Position numbers and translations under genes: made by a program. From the NCBI RefSeq assembly GCF_006335145.1, contig NZ_VDMN01000005.1, positions 310,001 to 374,000 on the forward strand: 64,000 bases of DNA. Reading direction: 5' to 3'. Source of the stretch: Aliirhizobium smilacinae (GTDB taxonomy: Bacteria; Pseudomonadota; Alphaproteobacteria; Rhizobiales; Rhizobiaceae). The notes beneath the pieces are model-generated. The model did no database searches, was not told where the DNA came from, and saw nothing but the letters and a program-made list of their open reading frames with translations. Positions within the stretch are counted from its first letter, which is position 1. The number at the start of each line of letters is the position of its first letter. This document shows positions 16,675-25,042 of this stretch, one piece after another.

Positions 16675-17424
16675 ATGGGACGACTTGAAGGAAAACGGGC
16701 GCTGATTACCGGCGGCACGAGTGGTATTGGTCTGGAAACGGCAAGGCAGTTTGTCCTCGAAGGGGCAGAGGTCGCTGTAACAGGTCGATCATCAAAAGGC
16801 ATTGCAGGCATACGGCGAGAATTAGGAGACCGTGTTCTGGCCCTCGAAAGCGAAGCCGGCTCGATCTCGGATCAGGTGCAACTGGCTGAGGTTCTCGGCC
16901 ACCATTGGGCTTCGATCGACGTCGTTTTTGTAAATGCGGGAGATGTCACCCATCGGCCGCTGGTCAACTGGGATGAAGCGACCTTCGACAGGTTGATGTC
17001 CACAAATCTCAAGGGGCCATTCTTCCTTCTTCAGGCGCTTCTGCCATTGCTGGCAAATCCCTCTTCGATCATTTTGTGCGGATCGGTGTCAGCCCATATC
17101 GGCCTGCCGCAATCGAGTGCCTACGCGGCCAGCAAGGCAGGCATCCTGTCTCTGGCAAGGACACTGTCCGGCGAACTGAAAGATCGCGGCATCCGCGTCA
17201 ATGGTTTGAGCCCGGGACCGACGGAGACGCCGGCGTTGTCACGGCTTGGGCTGGATGATGATGCGGAGGAGGCGTTGAAGCAGGAGATCCGACGGCTCGT
17301 GCCGATTGGCCGCATGGGAAAACCGATCGAACTGGCAAAGGCTGCCGTCTTTCTTGCCTCCGACGAATCGTCCTTCGTCGTTGGCACGGAACTGCTGGTC
17401 GATGGGGGCGTCGGTTCTCTCTAG
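16675..17424 (+). CDS. SDR-family oxidoreductase (glucose/3-oxoacyl reductase-like)
   Basis: A 249-residue classical SDR. The motifs are GRLEGKRALITGGTSGIGLE at the start, NAG (VNAGDVTH, about 82-89), catalytic SSAYAASKAG (about 143-152), SPGPTETPAL (about 178-187) and GTELLVDGGVGSL at the end. The frame extends to GTG 16639, but ATG 16675 gives the standard family N-terminus. It is divergent from the HxlR regulator. HxlR-SDR pairs of this type are common in electrophile or quinone detoxification, which is a possible role; the substrate is unknown. Confidence 0.83.
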   Translation: MGRLEGKRALITGGTSGIGLETARQFVLEGAEVAVTGRSSKGIAGIRRELGDRVLALESEAGSISDQVQLAEVLGHHWASIDVVFVNAGDVTHRPLVNWDEATFDRLMSTNLKGPFFLLQALLPLLANPSSIILCGSVSAHIGLPQSSAYAASKAGILSLARTLSGELKDRGIRVNGLSPGPTETPALSRLGLDDDAEEALKQEIRRLVPIGRMGKPIELAKAAVFLASDESSFVVGTELLVDGGVGSL

Positions 17425-17635
17425 GAAGTCCAACTTGAAGACCGGTTGCGGAAGCCGACTGCCAAAGCGTTTGAGTTTCGACGCAACCGGTGTTCCAGAT
17501 TGCTATGGTTCGCACCCCGCAGGGGACATAACACTGCGGCACATACAGACAGGATCGGTTTTAAGCCATCGATCCGACAGTTCTTTTGGAAGTTGCGACG
17601 CGTAGGTGCCGTTTACTGGCTTCTCACCAGACCGT
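17425..17635. other. Non-coding gap after the SDR gene
   Basis: No ribosome-binding site with a credible frame is seen, and no strong terminator was identified. Several short frames cross it but none has a recognisable family or codon pattern. Confidence 0.4.
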
Positions 17636-17818
17636 TCACTTGCGAAGCGTACCCGCACTTCGGCAGCCACTGGCGAAAATAATCGTAGCAAGACCGACCG
17701 TAAGGCTTCCGCATGCGAGCCACTCCGGAATGGATGCCGCCTGTATTTTTGCAACAAATCCTGCGGTGGTGAGAATTGCGCCGAGTATGATCAAGCGAAT
17801 GTGGATTGATTTTTGCAT
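17636..17818 (-). CDS. Small two-helix membrane protein, unknown function
   Basis: A 60-residue frame beginning MQKSIHIRLIILGAILTTAG. It has two hydrophobic segments (about 7-25 and 33-50) separated by a short polar turn, with a basic tail. The longer frame begins at 17875, but its extra N-terminus looks non-coding. The hydrophobic pattern is clean for chance sequence. The ribosome-binding site is weak. No function can be assigned. Confidence 0.4.
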   Translation of the reverse strand: MQKSIHIRLIILGAILTTAGFVAKIQAASIPEWLACGSLTVGLATIIFASGCRSAGTLRK

Positions 17819-17895
17819 TGCTGTAAATCTCTTGGAGATAGTGTGTTCGACTAAACTGATGCAATGTGGGCACAAGGCTCACTTGGAAGCTTCAG

Positions 17896-18084
17896 TTATG
17901 CGGCGAGAGGCTGGGCCGAATTGATGTGGCGCCCAATCGCTGCTTTCAGCTCTCCCGCTGTCGAAAACTGCTCATTGTCCAAATCGATCACATGAAATTT
18001 AACAGCTATGAAACGGAGTTTTCCGTTTTCAGAGACCGCGATCCCGACCGGCAATCCGCCGAATTCAATGACTTGTCTTTGCAT
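17896..18084 (-). CDS. Small conserved-looking hypothetical protein
   Basis: A 62-residue frame beginning MQRQVIEFGGLPVGIAVSEN and containing LRFIAVKFHVIDLDNEQFS. The amphipathic beta-rich pattern and codon use look like a real small protein, and similar short proteins of unknown function are common in Rhizobiaceae. The frame is open upstream to 18207 but ATG 18084 is the natural start. I do not recognise a named family. Both small genes here are on the minus strand and may be co-transcribed. Confidence 0.45.
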   Translation of the reverse strand: MQRQVIEFGGLPVGIAVSENGKLRFIAVKFHVIDLDNEQFSTAGELKAAIGRHINSAQPLAA

Positions 18085-18207
18085 CGTAAGTATCCCGCTC
18101 TCGTAGTCGCTTTCGTCTGGATGGTGCTTCGAAACTTGCCGAAGCCCGCATTCGTTTTTTGAGATCGAGACGACAGGAAAGCTCCGTGACACCGCCCGCA
18201 GGAGCAA

Positions 18208-18648
18208 GCCTGTGATTGTTATTAAACTGGAGCGCAGCCATGATAAGTTTCCCTGTTTGTACGATTGGAAATCTAAGCGAATACAGGCACCAAGCGAAGA
18301 AATACCGCTGTTTATCGGTGAATAAGAATCTCCAGTTCGCCTGGCTGCCGATACGTAAAAAAGGGATGCGCCATCTACGTTAATTGCGGGGGATTATGCT
18401 CCTTTCCACCGGTAATTTCGATAATCCGTCTCCAACCGAGGATGCCGCCCAGGAAACAATTATCTATTTGCGAGCCGGAAATTGGAAGCTGGTTGCCAAT
18501 CTCGCAGTGACCTGTCCTATCGACGACGGAATGAACCGGACGGCAGCCGATGGCAACAACCCCTTGTTGAAGGTTTTGCCCAAGTCCTGTATCGGTCTGC
18601 AGGCCCAGCAATTGCGCGGGCGCTGCTAGTGCGGACTTTCGAATATCG
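18208..18648. other. Intergenic stretch upstream of the Rrf2 gene
   Basis: Frames on both strands (for example 18384-18629) have no recognisable protein features. It presumably holds the promoter of the Rrf2 gene. CATCTACGTTAATTG at about 18369 only loosely resembles the AAATYAGTAGA motif found elsewhere, so I do not call a site. Confidence 0.35.
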
Positions 18649-19095
18649 ATGCTGACCAAAAAAGGAAAATACGGGCTAAAGGCGCTTGTTCATCTGGCGC
18701 AACTCGAGCCTGGCAAGACGGCTTTCGTGAGTGAGATTGCCGAGCAGAACAATATCTCTAAGAAGTTTCTCGATGCGATCCTTCTGGAATTGCGCAAGGG
18801 CGGGATTCTGCGCTCCAAGAAGGGGCCGGGTGGAGGTTACGCCTTGTCCAAGCCGGCATCGGAGATCTCCATCGGTCAGGCAGTCAGGATTCTCGACGGG
18901 CCGCTTGCGCCGATCCGATGCGCAAGCAAGACAGCGTTCGAAGCATGCGAGGATTGCGATCACCCCGATGACTGCCAGGTGCGTCATTCGATGGTGGAGG
19001 TTCGCGATGCCATTTCCTCAGTCCTCGACAACATGACGCTTGAGGAAATGGTGTCGAAGCGCTCAACACCCAAAGCTGAGATGATCGCACGCTGA
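18649..19095 (+). CDS. Rrf2-family transcriptional regulator (IscR/CymR-like)
   Basis: A 148-residue Rrf2 regulator. The N-terminus MLTKKGKYGLKALVHLAQL and the winged helix (VSEIAEQNNISKKFLDAILL, about 27-46, then GPGGGYALSKPA, about 62-73) are diagnostic. A cysteine set follows (CASKTAFEACEDCDHPDDC, about 91-109). IscR-like proteins use such cysteines to bind an Fe-S cluster, although here there are four rather than three. CymR of Bacillus belongs to the same family and controls cysteine-metabolism genes, including the operon that the left part of this window resembles. Regulation of the AAATYAGTAGA sites in this window by this protein is a hypothesis. Confidence 0.82.
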   Translation: MLTKKGKYGLKALVHLAQLEPGKTAFVSEIAEQNNISKKFLDAILLELRKGGILRSKKGPGGGYALSKPASEISIGQAVRILDGPLAPIRCASKTAFEACEDCDHPDDCQVRHSMVEVRDAISSVLDNMTLEEMVSKRSTPKAEMIAR

Positions 19096-19109
19096 GGCTC
19101 CGCTATCTG

Positions 19110-19480
19110 TTGGGGACCAGTGCGACCGGTCTTGGTGGGCCCATCCGCGCTACACCGCCGCCTGCAGTGGTGGTCGCAGATCTGAGTAATGCGGCCAGCG
19201 CGACATCCGGATGGGATCCTAGCCTGCTTTCGAGATGGTTCTCGTCGACTTCTAGAAAAATCGGATTGAGGCGATCGACGGTGATACCGCGCTCTACCTT
19301 TCAATTCTTCCGACAGGTCGCCGGCGTTGATGGTGAATGTGCGGGGAATTGGCAGCGCATCGATCCAGATACCGTTCTCGGCACGAACGCGAAGCCCAGC
19401 GTCGTATCCTTCAAAAGCACGATTACGAAACCGCCATCCTTGTCCTGGTCGCTTTTGGCAACCTCACGACCCGGCTAACG
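19110..19480 (-). pseudogene. Frameshifted remnant of a 2-oxoglutarate/Fe(II) (isopenicillin N synthase-like) dioxygenase
   Basis: On the minus strand, translated pieces in successive frames read DQDKDGGFVIVLLKDTT, then VRAENGIWIDALPIPRTFTI followed by NAGDLSEE, then VERGITVDRLN and a tail ending RPVALVPNR and a stop. The middle piece matches the family motif GLEVR-DG-WI-V-P-P-TFVVNIGDLLE of isopenicillin N synthase-type oxygenases, and the first resembles their HTDxGFLTLLLQD metal-binding stretch with the His lost. Frame changes between the pieces and the missing N-terminal half indicate a dead gene. The C-terminal tail does not match the family well and may belong to a second relic. Confidence 0.45.
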
Positions 19481-19679
19481 AATGATTTTAAAAAGCTGCG
19501 ATGGTTGCGGCTCATACATGTCGGTAAAGACGTTTTCGGGCCGACTGAGGGTCGCGGCGACTGCTTTAATTCCATTTCGTGGCGCAATTCGCGTGGTTGC
19601 GGCGCGGGCTCAGTTCTTGCAAAAACGCGCTTTTTCCGAACGCCCGAAATTAGGGCATATTCTCCTCCACATAAGGTGC

Positions 19680-19690
19680 AAATTAGTAGA
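19680..19690 (+). promoter_or_regulatory. AAATTAGTAGA motif upstream of a small-protein operon
   Basis: The core matches AAATCAGTAGA at 2123-2133 in 10 of 11 positions and lies 93 nt before the small-protein start at 19773. A second element, GATAGACAAT (about 19699-19708), follows. It probably belongs to the same regulon motif. Confidence 0.4.
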
Positions 19691-19772
19691 GTGTTTTGAT
19701 AGACAATATTGGAAATAGTCTCGTTTGCAGTCAAACTATCCCTCCATCTTTTCCAGGATACGGAGGCTGACA

Positions 19773-19970
19773 ATGATTGGCGGTGGTATTTCTCTATTCG
19801 GGTTCGACCTCTTCGGATCGGTGCGCAAGGTTCTAGCAGATGCACGGGAGGAAGCGCGGTTGTCGTCTGAAGCTTTTGCGCAAAAGGTCAAGACTGAAAG
19901 TCATGACCCCAAAAACGTCGAAGGAAACGATAACGTGACGCTCTTCTGGAGCTCCCATCTCGGTTACTGA
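19773..19970 (+). CDS. Small protein of an LFGFDLF family (copy A), unknown function
   Basis: A 65-residue protein starting MIGGGISLFGFDLFGS and ending LFWSSHLGY. It shares its start (MI-(5)-LFGFDLF) and end (FW/YW-x-x-HL) with the small protein at 32775-32969, so the two are paralogues. A good ribosome-binding site (ACGGAGGCTGACA) precedes ATG 19773. The middle is charged and probably helical. No function is known to me. It is followed by a 48-residue membrane protein and a strong terminator, suggesting a two-gene transcript. Confidence 0.6.
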   Translation: MIGGGISLFGFDLFGSVRKVLADAREEARLSSEAFAQKVKTESHDPKNVEGNDNVTLFWSSHLGY

Positions 19971-19983
19971 AGGGGAGTGGGCT

Positions 19984-20130
19984 ATGGCGCTGGCTTTTGA
20001 ACGTCGCCCGGAGCTTCGCCGGGCATTTCGCAGGCCGAGAACAATGTCATTCCATTTCGAAAGATGGTTGGCGCATTGCGCGGTTACCGGTGCATTCGGC
20101 TTCATCGCCGGAACTCTTATCTTCCTTTGA
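19984..20130 (+). CDS. 48-residue putative single-helix membrane protein
   Basis: The frame begins MALAFERRPELRRAFRRPRT, arginine-rich, and ends with a hydrophobic segment (AVTGAFGFIAGTLIFL). AAGGGGAG lies 7-8 nt upstream of the ATG, it starts 13 nt after the preceding small gene, and a perfect intrinsic terminator starts 7 nt after its stop. This arrangement supports a real small gene. The N-in arginine cluster followed by one C-terminal helix suggests a tail-anchored inner-membrane peptide. Function is unknown. Confidence 0.5.
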   Translation: MALAFERRPELRRAFRRPRTMSFHFERWLAHCAVTGAFGFIAGTLIFL

Positions 20131-20136
20131 ATGATC

Positions 20137-20164
20137 AGCGGCTCCCGAAAGGAGCCGCTTTTTG
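20137..20164 (+). terminator. Intrinsic terminator of the small-protein operon
   Basis: A perfect 9-bp stem, AGCGGCTCC (20137-20145) with GGAGCCGCT (20151-20159), has the loop CGAAA and is followed by TTTTTG. Confidence 0.85.
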
Positions 20165-20264
20165 TTGGCGGTTATTTATAGGGCTGCTAAACGTAGGAAT
20201 GGCTTCGTTCAGAGCGAAATAGCCAACTTTTCGAGCCTTGCAGAATATTGGTTTTGATGGCATT

Positions 20265-21341
20265 TCATATGCGCGTGTCCGCTCGTAGTCGGCGTTCCAG
20301 CCAGAGACTGTAACGAGACGCGCTGAAGCAGATCACGAAATAGACGATCGCCGCGACGAAATAGGCTTCGTTGTAGAAGCCCAGCCAACCGGGGTCGGTT
20401 GCCGAGGCTCGTGCGGCGTTCAAGAGATCGAAAATGCCGATAACCGCCAGAAGCGAAGTGGCGAGCAGGAAGCCGATTGCGAGGTTGACCAGGCCTGGGA
20501 TGACCAGCCTTAATGCCTGCGGCAGTATGACCAACTGCATGGTGCGCCAGTAGCCGATGCCGAGTGCGGTGGCCGCCTCTTCCTGCCCTGACGGGATGGC
20601 TTGAAGCCCGGCGCGAACGACCTCAGCCACATAGGCCGCCCAGAAGAGGGTAATCATGATCATCGCCCGGATCATTTTGTCGAACTGCGCACCGGGCAGG
20701 GCCATTGGCAGGATCAGCATGGCGACGTAGAGGATTGCCACCATCGGCGTACCACGCATCACTTCGATATAGATGATCGATAATGTTCTCAGGCCACCGA
20801 ACCGGGAGCGCCTTGCCAGTGCCAAAAGGATAGCGATCGGCGTGGCTGAAGCAAAGCAGACTGCCCAAACGAAGAGTGTGACCGGCAATCCGCCCCAGTG
20901 GTTAGACGAGACAGGCGACAAGCCGTACCCGCCGGCAAGAAGGAGCCAGCACGCCAACACTGCGACAGGCCAGGCGGAAAGCAATTCTTTACGCCAGAAG
21001 CGGGGAAGGGCGCTGGCTGAAAATAGGGTTACAAGAATAAGGATGACGGCGACGGGACGCCACTGAAGCTCTTGGGGATAAAATGCCAGAAACATGAAGC
21101 GAAGTTTCGCAGATACGAAGGCCCAGCAGGCGCCAGCGCGTGCGGCGCAGGCTGACTGGTCGCCGGCCCAGGTGGCGTCGAAAACCGCCCATTTCAGAAA
21201 CGCCGGTATCAGCCATGCGAGCAGCGCCAGGGTGCAGAGCGTGACGATCGTATTGGCAACTGATCCGAACAATCCGATGCGAAGGCGCGAAAAAAAGTGT
21301 CGTGCCCGGTGCTGGGCAGAAATCGGAGCAGTTTCGGTCAA
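20265..21341 (-). CDS. Amino-acid ABC transporter permease, AapM-like
   Basis: A 358-residue inner-membrane permease of the general L-amino-acid (AapM/YhdY) type. It has an N-terminal extension with membrane helices, then the transport domain with the EAA loop SGQEEAATALGIGYWRTMQL (about 257-276). It overlaps the AapQ-like gene by 4 nt (ATGA). It is the last gene of the operon: no ATPase gene (aapP) follows, although one normally does. Uptake of amino acids, possibly cystine given the motif upstream of the operon, is likely. Confidence 0.85.
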   Translation of the reverse strand: MTETAPISAQHRARHFFSRLRIGLFGSVANTIVTLCTLALLAWLIPAFLKWAVFDATWAGDQSACAARAGACWAFVSAKLRFMFLAFYPQELQWRPVAVILILVTLFSASALPRFWRKELLSAWPVAVLACWLLLAGGYGLSPVSSNHWGGLPVTLFVWAVCFASATPIAILLALARRSRFGGLRTLSIIYIEVMRGTPMVAILYVAMLILPMALPGAQFDKMIRAMIMITLFWAAYVAEVVRAGLQAIPSGQEEAATALGIGYWRTMQLVILPQALRLVIPGLVNLAIGFLLATSLLAVIGIFDLLNAARASATDPGWLGFYNEAYFVAAIVYFVICFSASRYSLWLERRLRADTRI

Positions 21342-22522
21342 CGCGATGTTCCTTTCAACGCCACGCGCCTGTTGTATTCGTTCATCAGCGCCGACACGGC
21401 GAGATTGATGACGAGATAGGTGCCTATGAGGATCAAAAGCGCTTCCAGCGATTGACCCGTTGTGTTGGCGGTCGTGTTGATGATGCTGACGAGGTCCGGA
21501 TAACCGATCGCTACCGCAAGGCTGGAGTCCTTCGTAAGGTCGAGATAGCTCGAGGTCGTCAGCGGTGTGATCACTCGTAAGGCCTGCGGCAACACAACAA
21601 GGCGCATGATCTGGCTATTGTGCAAACCAAGCGCCCTTGCCGCCTCCCACTGGCCGCGATTGACGGATTGGATGCCTGCGCGGACGATTTCCGCGATGAC
21701 GGCTGCGAATTTCACCACAAGGCCGGTGAGCAAAGCGGCGAACTCCGGTGTTAAATTGTAGCCACCGCGAATGTTGAACCCGGCAAGTGCCGGAGCCTCA
21801 AGGGTAATATCCGCGCCGGCAAGCTGAAGGAGGGCCAGAAAAGCGAATAGCAACGCCAAGCCGGAAAAGCCTGCATTCCGACTGTTGAGCCTGCCCGCTC
21901 GAAACAGGGTGAAAAGCAGGACTGCGTAGACAACGATCAAAATTGCAACGGCGGTCGCCACACCCATGGGCAGGCCCTCAACCGCAATCGAGGGGACAAA
22001 GACGCCGCGGTTCGTCAGATAGATAGAGCCGAAAAAGGCGCTTGCCTGCCTCGGCGCGGGAAATGCCTTGGCAAGCGAAATCCAGAAGAAAAGCTGCAAC
22101 AAAAGCGGTGTGTTGCGGATGATCTCAATGTACCAGCGCACCAGTGCCGCAAGAAGGAGGTTGCGGGAGAGGCCCGCCACGCCAATGACAACCCCGAGGA
22201 CCGTGGCCAGCACGCAGCCGAATAGCGAGACCTTCAGCGTGTTGATAAGGCCAACGACAACGGCGCGAATATAAGGATCGCTGGCACTGAACGGTATCGA
22301 GCTCTCTCCGATCTCGAAATTCGTCGATCGCCAAAGGAAATCGAAGCCGGGCGAAATGCCGATCCGCTGCATCGTATCGCCGACATTTGTCGCCAACAAA
22401 GCAAACAGGGCTGCGAGAAGCCCGATGATGGCAACCTGAAGCAGCGGCCGGTTGCCCCACCACATCAGCAACCGGCGATGAAAGCCGGGCCTGCGAGGGC
22501 CCGGCGTAACAATGATCGGCAT
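21338..22522 (-). CDS. Amino-acid ABC transporter permease, AapQ-like
   Basis: A 394-residue permease with the AapQ/YhdX architecture: a long N-terminal part with membrane helices and a C-terminal transport domain containing RGQWEAARALGLHNSQIMRL. ATG 22522 is preferred to the longer frame at 22582, which would run into the binding-protein gene. It lies between the binding-protein gene and the AapM-like gene and is translationally coupled to the latter. Confidence 0.85.
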   Translation of the reverse strand: MPIIVTPGPRRPGFHRRLLMWWGNRPLLQVAIIGLLAALFALLATNVGDTMQRIGISPGFDFLWRSTNFEIGESSIPFSASDPYIRAVVVGLINTLKVSLFGCVLATVLGVVIGVAGLSRNLLLAALVRWYIEIIRNTPLLLQLFFWISLAKAFPAPRQASAFFGSIYLTNRGVFVPSIAVEGLPMGVATAVAILIVVYAVLLFTLFRAGRLNSRNAGFSGLALLFAFLALLQLAGADITLEAPALAGFNIRGGYNLTPEFAALLTGLVVKFAAVIAEIVRAGIQSVNRGQWEAARALGLHNSQIMRLVVLPQALRVITPLTTSSYLDLTKDSSLAVAIGYPDLVSIINTTANTTGQSLEALLILIGTYLVINLAVSALMNEYNRRVALKGTSR

Positions 22523-22539
22523 GTCCGATGATCGCTTTC

Positions 22540-23571
22540 TCAGCGGAAAGGCGGAGAATAGAGCAGGCCGCCATCCGTCCATAGACGGTTGTAGCCACGA
22601 TCCCAGCCAAGCGGCTTCAGATGGCGATCGAAGATCTCGCCATAATTACCCACCGCCTTGATGATGTTGTAGGCCCATTTCGGATCAAGGCCGATGGCTT
22701 CGCCGAGTGCCGGATCGACACCGAGGAAACGCTGGATTGCCGGATCTTCCGACTTCAGGAATTCATCGACATTCTTAGACGTGATGCCCCATTCCTCAGC
22801 CTGGATAGTAGCGTTGACCGTCCAGTTGACGATTTCCAGCCAGCGATCATCACCGCCTGCAACAGCCGGTGCGAGCGGTTCTTTCGAAAGCCGCTCAGGC
22901 AGAACGATGTAATCGTCCGGCTTCTTCAACTGGGTTCGCTTGCCGACGAGATCAGACGAATCCTGGGTGATGGCATCGACGCGTCCGGATTCCAGTGCAG
23001 CGATAAACTGCCCGGTATCCTCGATCGTCACCGGCGTGAACTTCTTGCCGGTCTTGCGGAAGAAGTCCGCCACGTTGAGTTCGCCGGTTGTGCCGCTTTG
23101 CGCGCCGATCGTTGCACCGTCGAGATCGGCGGCCTTGGTGACGCCGAGATCCTTACGGACGAGAATGCCCTGTCCATCGTAGAAGATCGTCGGACCGAAA
23201 TGGAAACCCAGCTTGAAAGCGCGGGTGATGGTCACGGTGACACCGGACAGGAGAACATCGAATTCGCCGCTCTGAAGCGCCGGAAGACGCTGTTGCGGAG
23301 ACGAATTGGTGAATTCGACCTTGTCGGGATTACCGAAGACCGCGATCGATAATGCACGGCCGTAGTCAATGAAAAAGCCTTGCCACTTGCCGCTGCTGTC
23401 CGGCGCGAAGAAGCCGGGTGTGGTGCCCACGCCGACCTTGATCGCGCCGCGCTGGTTGATCTTGTCGAGTGTGGGGCCGGCATAAGCCGGCGCAGAGAAT
23501 GCAGCGGTCGCAAGCATGCCGGCAGCAATTGCGGATTTTGTAACGCTGCGAATAAGCCCTTGGGATTTCAT
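22540..23571 (-). CDS. Amino-acid ABC transporter binding protein, AapJ-like
   Basis: A 343-residue class-II binding protein with a Sec signal peptide (MKSQGLIRSVTKSAIAAGML through APAYAG). Its length and motifs (GTTPGFFAPDSSGKWQGFFI, IEDTGQFIAALESGRVDAIT, and NYGEIFDRHLKPLGWDRGYN near the C-terminus) match the AapJ/BztA/YhdW family. ATG 23571 has AGGAG 8 nt upstream. It is the first gene of the operon, with a candidate regulatory motif 74-92 bp upstream. In rhizobia AapJQMP is a broad-range amino-acid importer; this copy may be a more specialised paralogue. Confidence 0.87.
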   Translation of the reverse strand: MKSQGLIRSVTKSAIAAGMLATAAFSAPAYAGPTLDKINQRGAIKVGVGTTPGFFAPDSSGKWQGFFIDYGRALSIAVFGNPDKVEFTNSSPQQRLPALQSGEFDVLLSGVTVTITRAFKLGFHFGPTIFYDGQGILVRKDLGVTKAADLDGATIGAQSGTTGELNVADFFRKTGKKFTPVTIEDTGQFIAALESGRVDAITQDSSDLVGKRTQLKKPDDYIVLPERLSKEPLAPAVAGGDDRWLEIVNWTVNATIQAEEWGITSKNVDEFLKSEDPAIQRFLGVDPALGEAIGLDPKWAYNIIKAVGNYGEIFDRHLKPLGWDRGYNRLWTDGGLLYSPPFR

Positions 23572-23644
23572 ATGAAAAACTCCTGATGACAATCAGGCTT
23601 CCGCCAGCGGTACTGTCCCCCGATGCGCTGAAACCGTTAATTAC

Positions 23645-23663
23645 ATTAATTTAGTGGACTAAT
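23645..23663. promoter_or_regulatory. Putative shared operator upstream of the AapJ-like operon
   Basis: ATTAATTTAGTGGACTAAT matches the site at 2119-2137 in 15 of 19 positions and contains the near-palindrome TTAGT-GG-ACTAA. It lies 74-92 bp upstream of the binding-protein start, where promoter-overlapping repressor sites are usual. Confidence 0.5.
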
Positions 23664-24290
23664 TTCGCGAGGGCGGGCTTTGCCTAAAAAGGCGGCCTTT
23701 AGAAAAGGCATTTGCTTATAATTGCGTCTCTCGGGATGAAGTTACTAAAGCCACCTGTCTCTTAGCAAATGCAAACAGCGCATGGACCGGGACCCTATCG
23801 AGGCTTGCTAGTCTTCTTGAAGGTTGAGGAGCGTGTTTTCCCTTCCATCGCTCCGGCGTGACCGATGGGCGCAATGCATGAACGTGTTGGGTGAAAAGAT
23901 GAATGCCGCCTGATGTCGATGTTTGGAATGGAATTCTTTGGAGGCGATGACGATTAATCTCGCCGCATTTCGCCATGCCGGTAGCTTGCGAGATTGTTTC
24001 TGAAACGTTGCCGGATCGCTTGCGTATCCAAGAAAACGAAGCCATCGCATCACGCGGATCTCGGGATGCCGTCGTTGCAGCAGCCAGGGCCACCCATCTA
24101 TTTCGATGGATACCCGATGCCGTAATCGATTTCCCCGCAGGCATTATCGAAAGATATCTGACTTGGGGCAAGCCGCCGGAAAGCTTATGCGAGGTGAGGA
24201 AATTTATCCCCATGATGCGACTGCTGTTGCCAAAATTGTTTAGCGTTTGCGCCGAACACAAGAATAAATAATCTATAAAAAATATAGAAT
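23664..24290. other. Long intergenic region without a supported gene
   Basis: Frames on both strands (for example 23975-24271 on the plus strand) have no recognisable family, poor codon pattern and no good ribosome-binding site. It may contain eroded coding sequence, but I cannot name it. Confidence 0.35.
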
Positions 24291-24306
24291 AAATTATCTA
24301 CTGATG
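24291..24306 (-). promoter_or_regulatory. Shared motif (CATCAGTAGATAATTT on minus strand) upstream of the PPC-ECF operon
   Basis: The inverse complement matches AATCAGTAGACAAAT at the monooxygenase operon in about 11 of 13 core positions. It sits in an AT-rich tract (24266-24300) about 235 bp upstream of the PPC gene, so the transcript would have a long leader. Confidence 0.4.
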
Positions 24307-24309
24307 CTG

Positions 24310-24346
24310 CGGTTTCTAGAAGGGGCATCGCATCGGTTTCCAGAAG
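24310..24346 (+). repeat. Two 13-bp direct repeats in the PPC-ECF leader
   Basis: CGGTTTCTAGAAG (24310-24322) and CGGTTTCCAGAAG (24334-24346) differ at one base and are 24 bp apart. They could be protein-binding sites just downstream of the AT-rich promoter tract. Confidence 0.35.
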
Positions 24347-24539
24347 AAAACATTTCATGAAAAGGACCGCTCATCGGGCGCACGATTGTTGCTGCCATTC
24401 GCAAGGCTCGACTGAGGGATACCATTGCCGAAGGGCGGCATGCCGGTCGGACGACAAACGCTCCCTTCCTCCACGATGCGGCGCCCGACAAGGCTGCCAG
24501 CGGCCAAACCAGACATACGCATTATAGAAAAGGTGAGAA

Positions 24540-24977
24540 ATGAGTGGTTACGCAAACGCGCCATCGAGCGGCGCGCGCTTTTATGCGGTTAGATTGAAGC
24601 CGGGCCAGGATGTCGTCAAGGAACTGAGAGCCTTCGTCAACGCCAACAACCTCAAGGCCGTCTCAATCGTTTCGGTTGTCGGAAGTTTGAATACGGCGCT
24701 GCTTCGTTATGCCAATACCGGCGTTTGGGCCGAAGTGAGCGGCCATTTCGAAATCGTCTCGCTTGTCGGCACGATCGACGAAAAAGGCGAGCATCTCCAC
24801 ATTTCCCTTTCCGACCGGACCGGCAAGACCATCGGAGCACATTTCGGGGAGGGATCGGCCGTCTACACAACAGCAGAAATCACGCTTGCTGAATTTACCG
24901 ATCTGTCTTTCCGGCGCGAACTCTGCCCGCAATCGGGCTGGGAGGAACTCATCGTCGAGCCACGGTTATCTATCTGA
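24540..24977 (+). CDS. PPC (DUF296) domain-containing protein
   Basis: A 145-residue protein consisting of a single PPC/DUF296 domain, the fold found with AT-hooks in plants and alone in bacteria. The segments FYAVRLKPGQDVVKEL (about 14-29), SVVGSLNTALLRYAN, FEIVSLVGTIDEKGEHLHIS and GEGSAVYTTAEITLAEF match the family; the last parts build its conserved trimer site. AAAAGGTGAGAA precedes the ATG. It sits 65 nt before a complete ECF transporter. Bacterial PPC proteins are of uncertain function, with DNA binding and ligand-binding trimers both proposed. Pairing with an ECF system suggests a ligand or regulatory role in that uptake pathway. Confidence 0.8.
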   Translation: MSGYANAPSSGARFYAVRLKPGQDVVKELRAFVNANNLKAVSIVSVVGSLNTALLRYANTGVWAEVSGHFEIVSLVGTIDEKGEHLHISLSDRTGKTIGAHFGEGSAVYTTAEITLAEFTDLSFRRELCPQSGWEELIVEPRLSI

Positions 24978-25042
24978 ACATCAACGATACGCATCGGTCC
25001 GGTCGGGGCCAGACCGATGCAGCTGAAATAGGGGGTAATATC

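Noticed and set aside
23975..24271. 98-residue plus-strand frame and 181-residue minus-strand frame in the 23.6-24.5 kb gap
   Set aside because: Neither has a good ribosome-binding site, a family motif or convincing codon use; the two overlap antisense to each other.
24347..24539. Riboswitch in the leader of the PPC-ECF operon
   Set aside because: I looked for TPP (CTGAGA), SAM-II, cobalamin and preQ1 core elements and saw none. A covariance-model search would be decisive.
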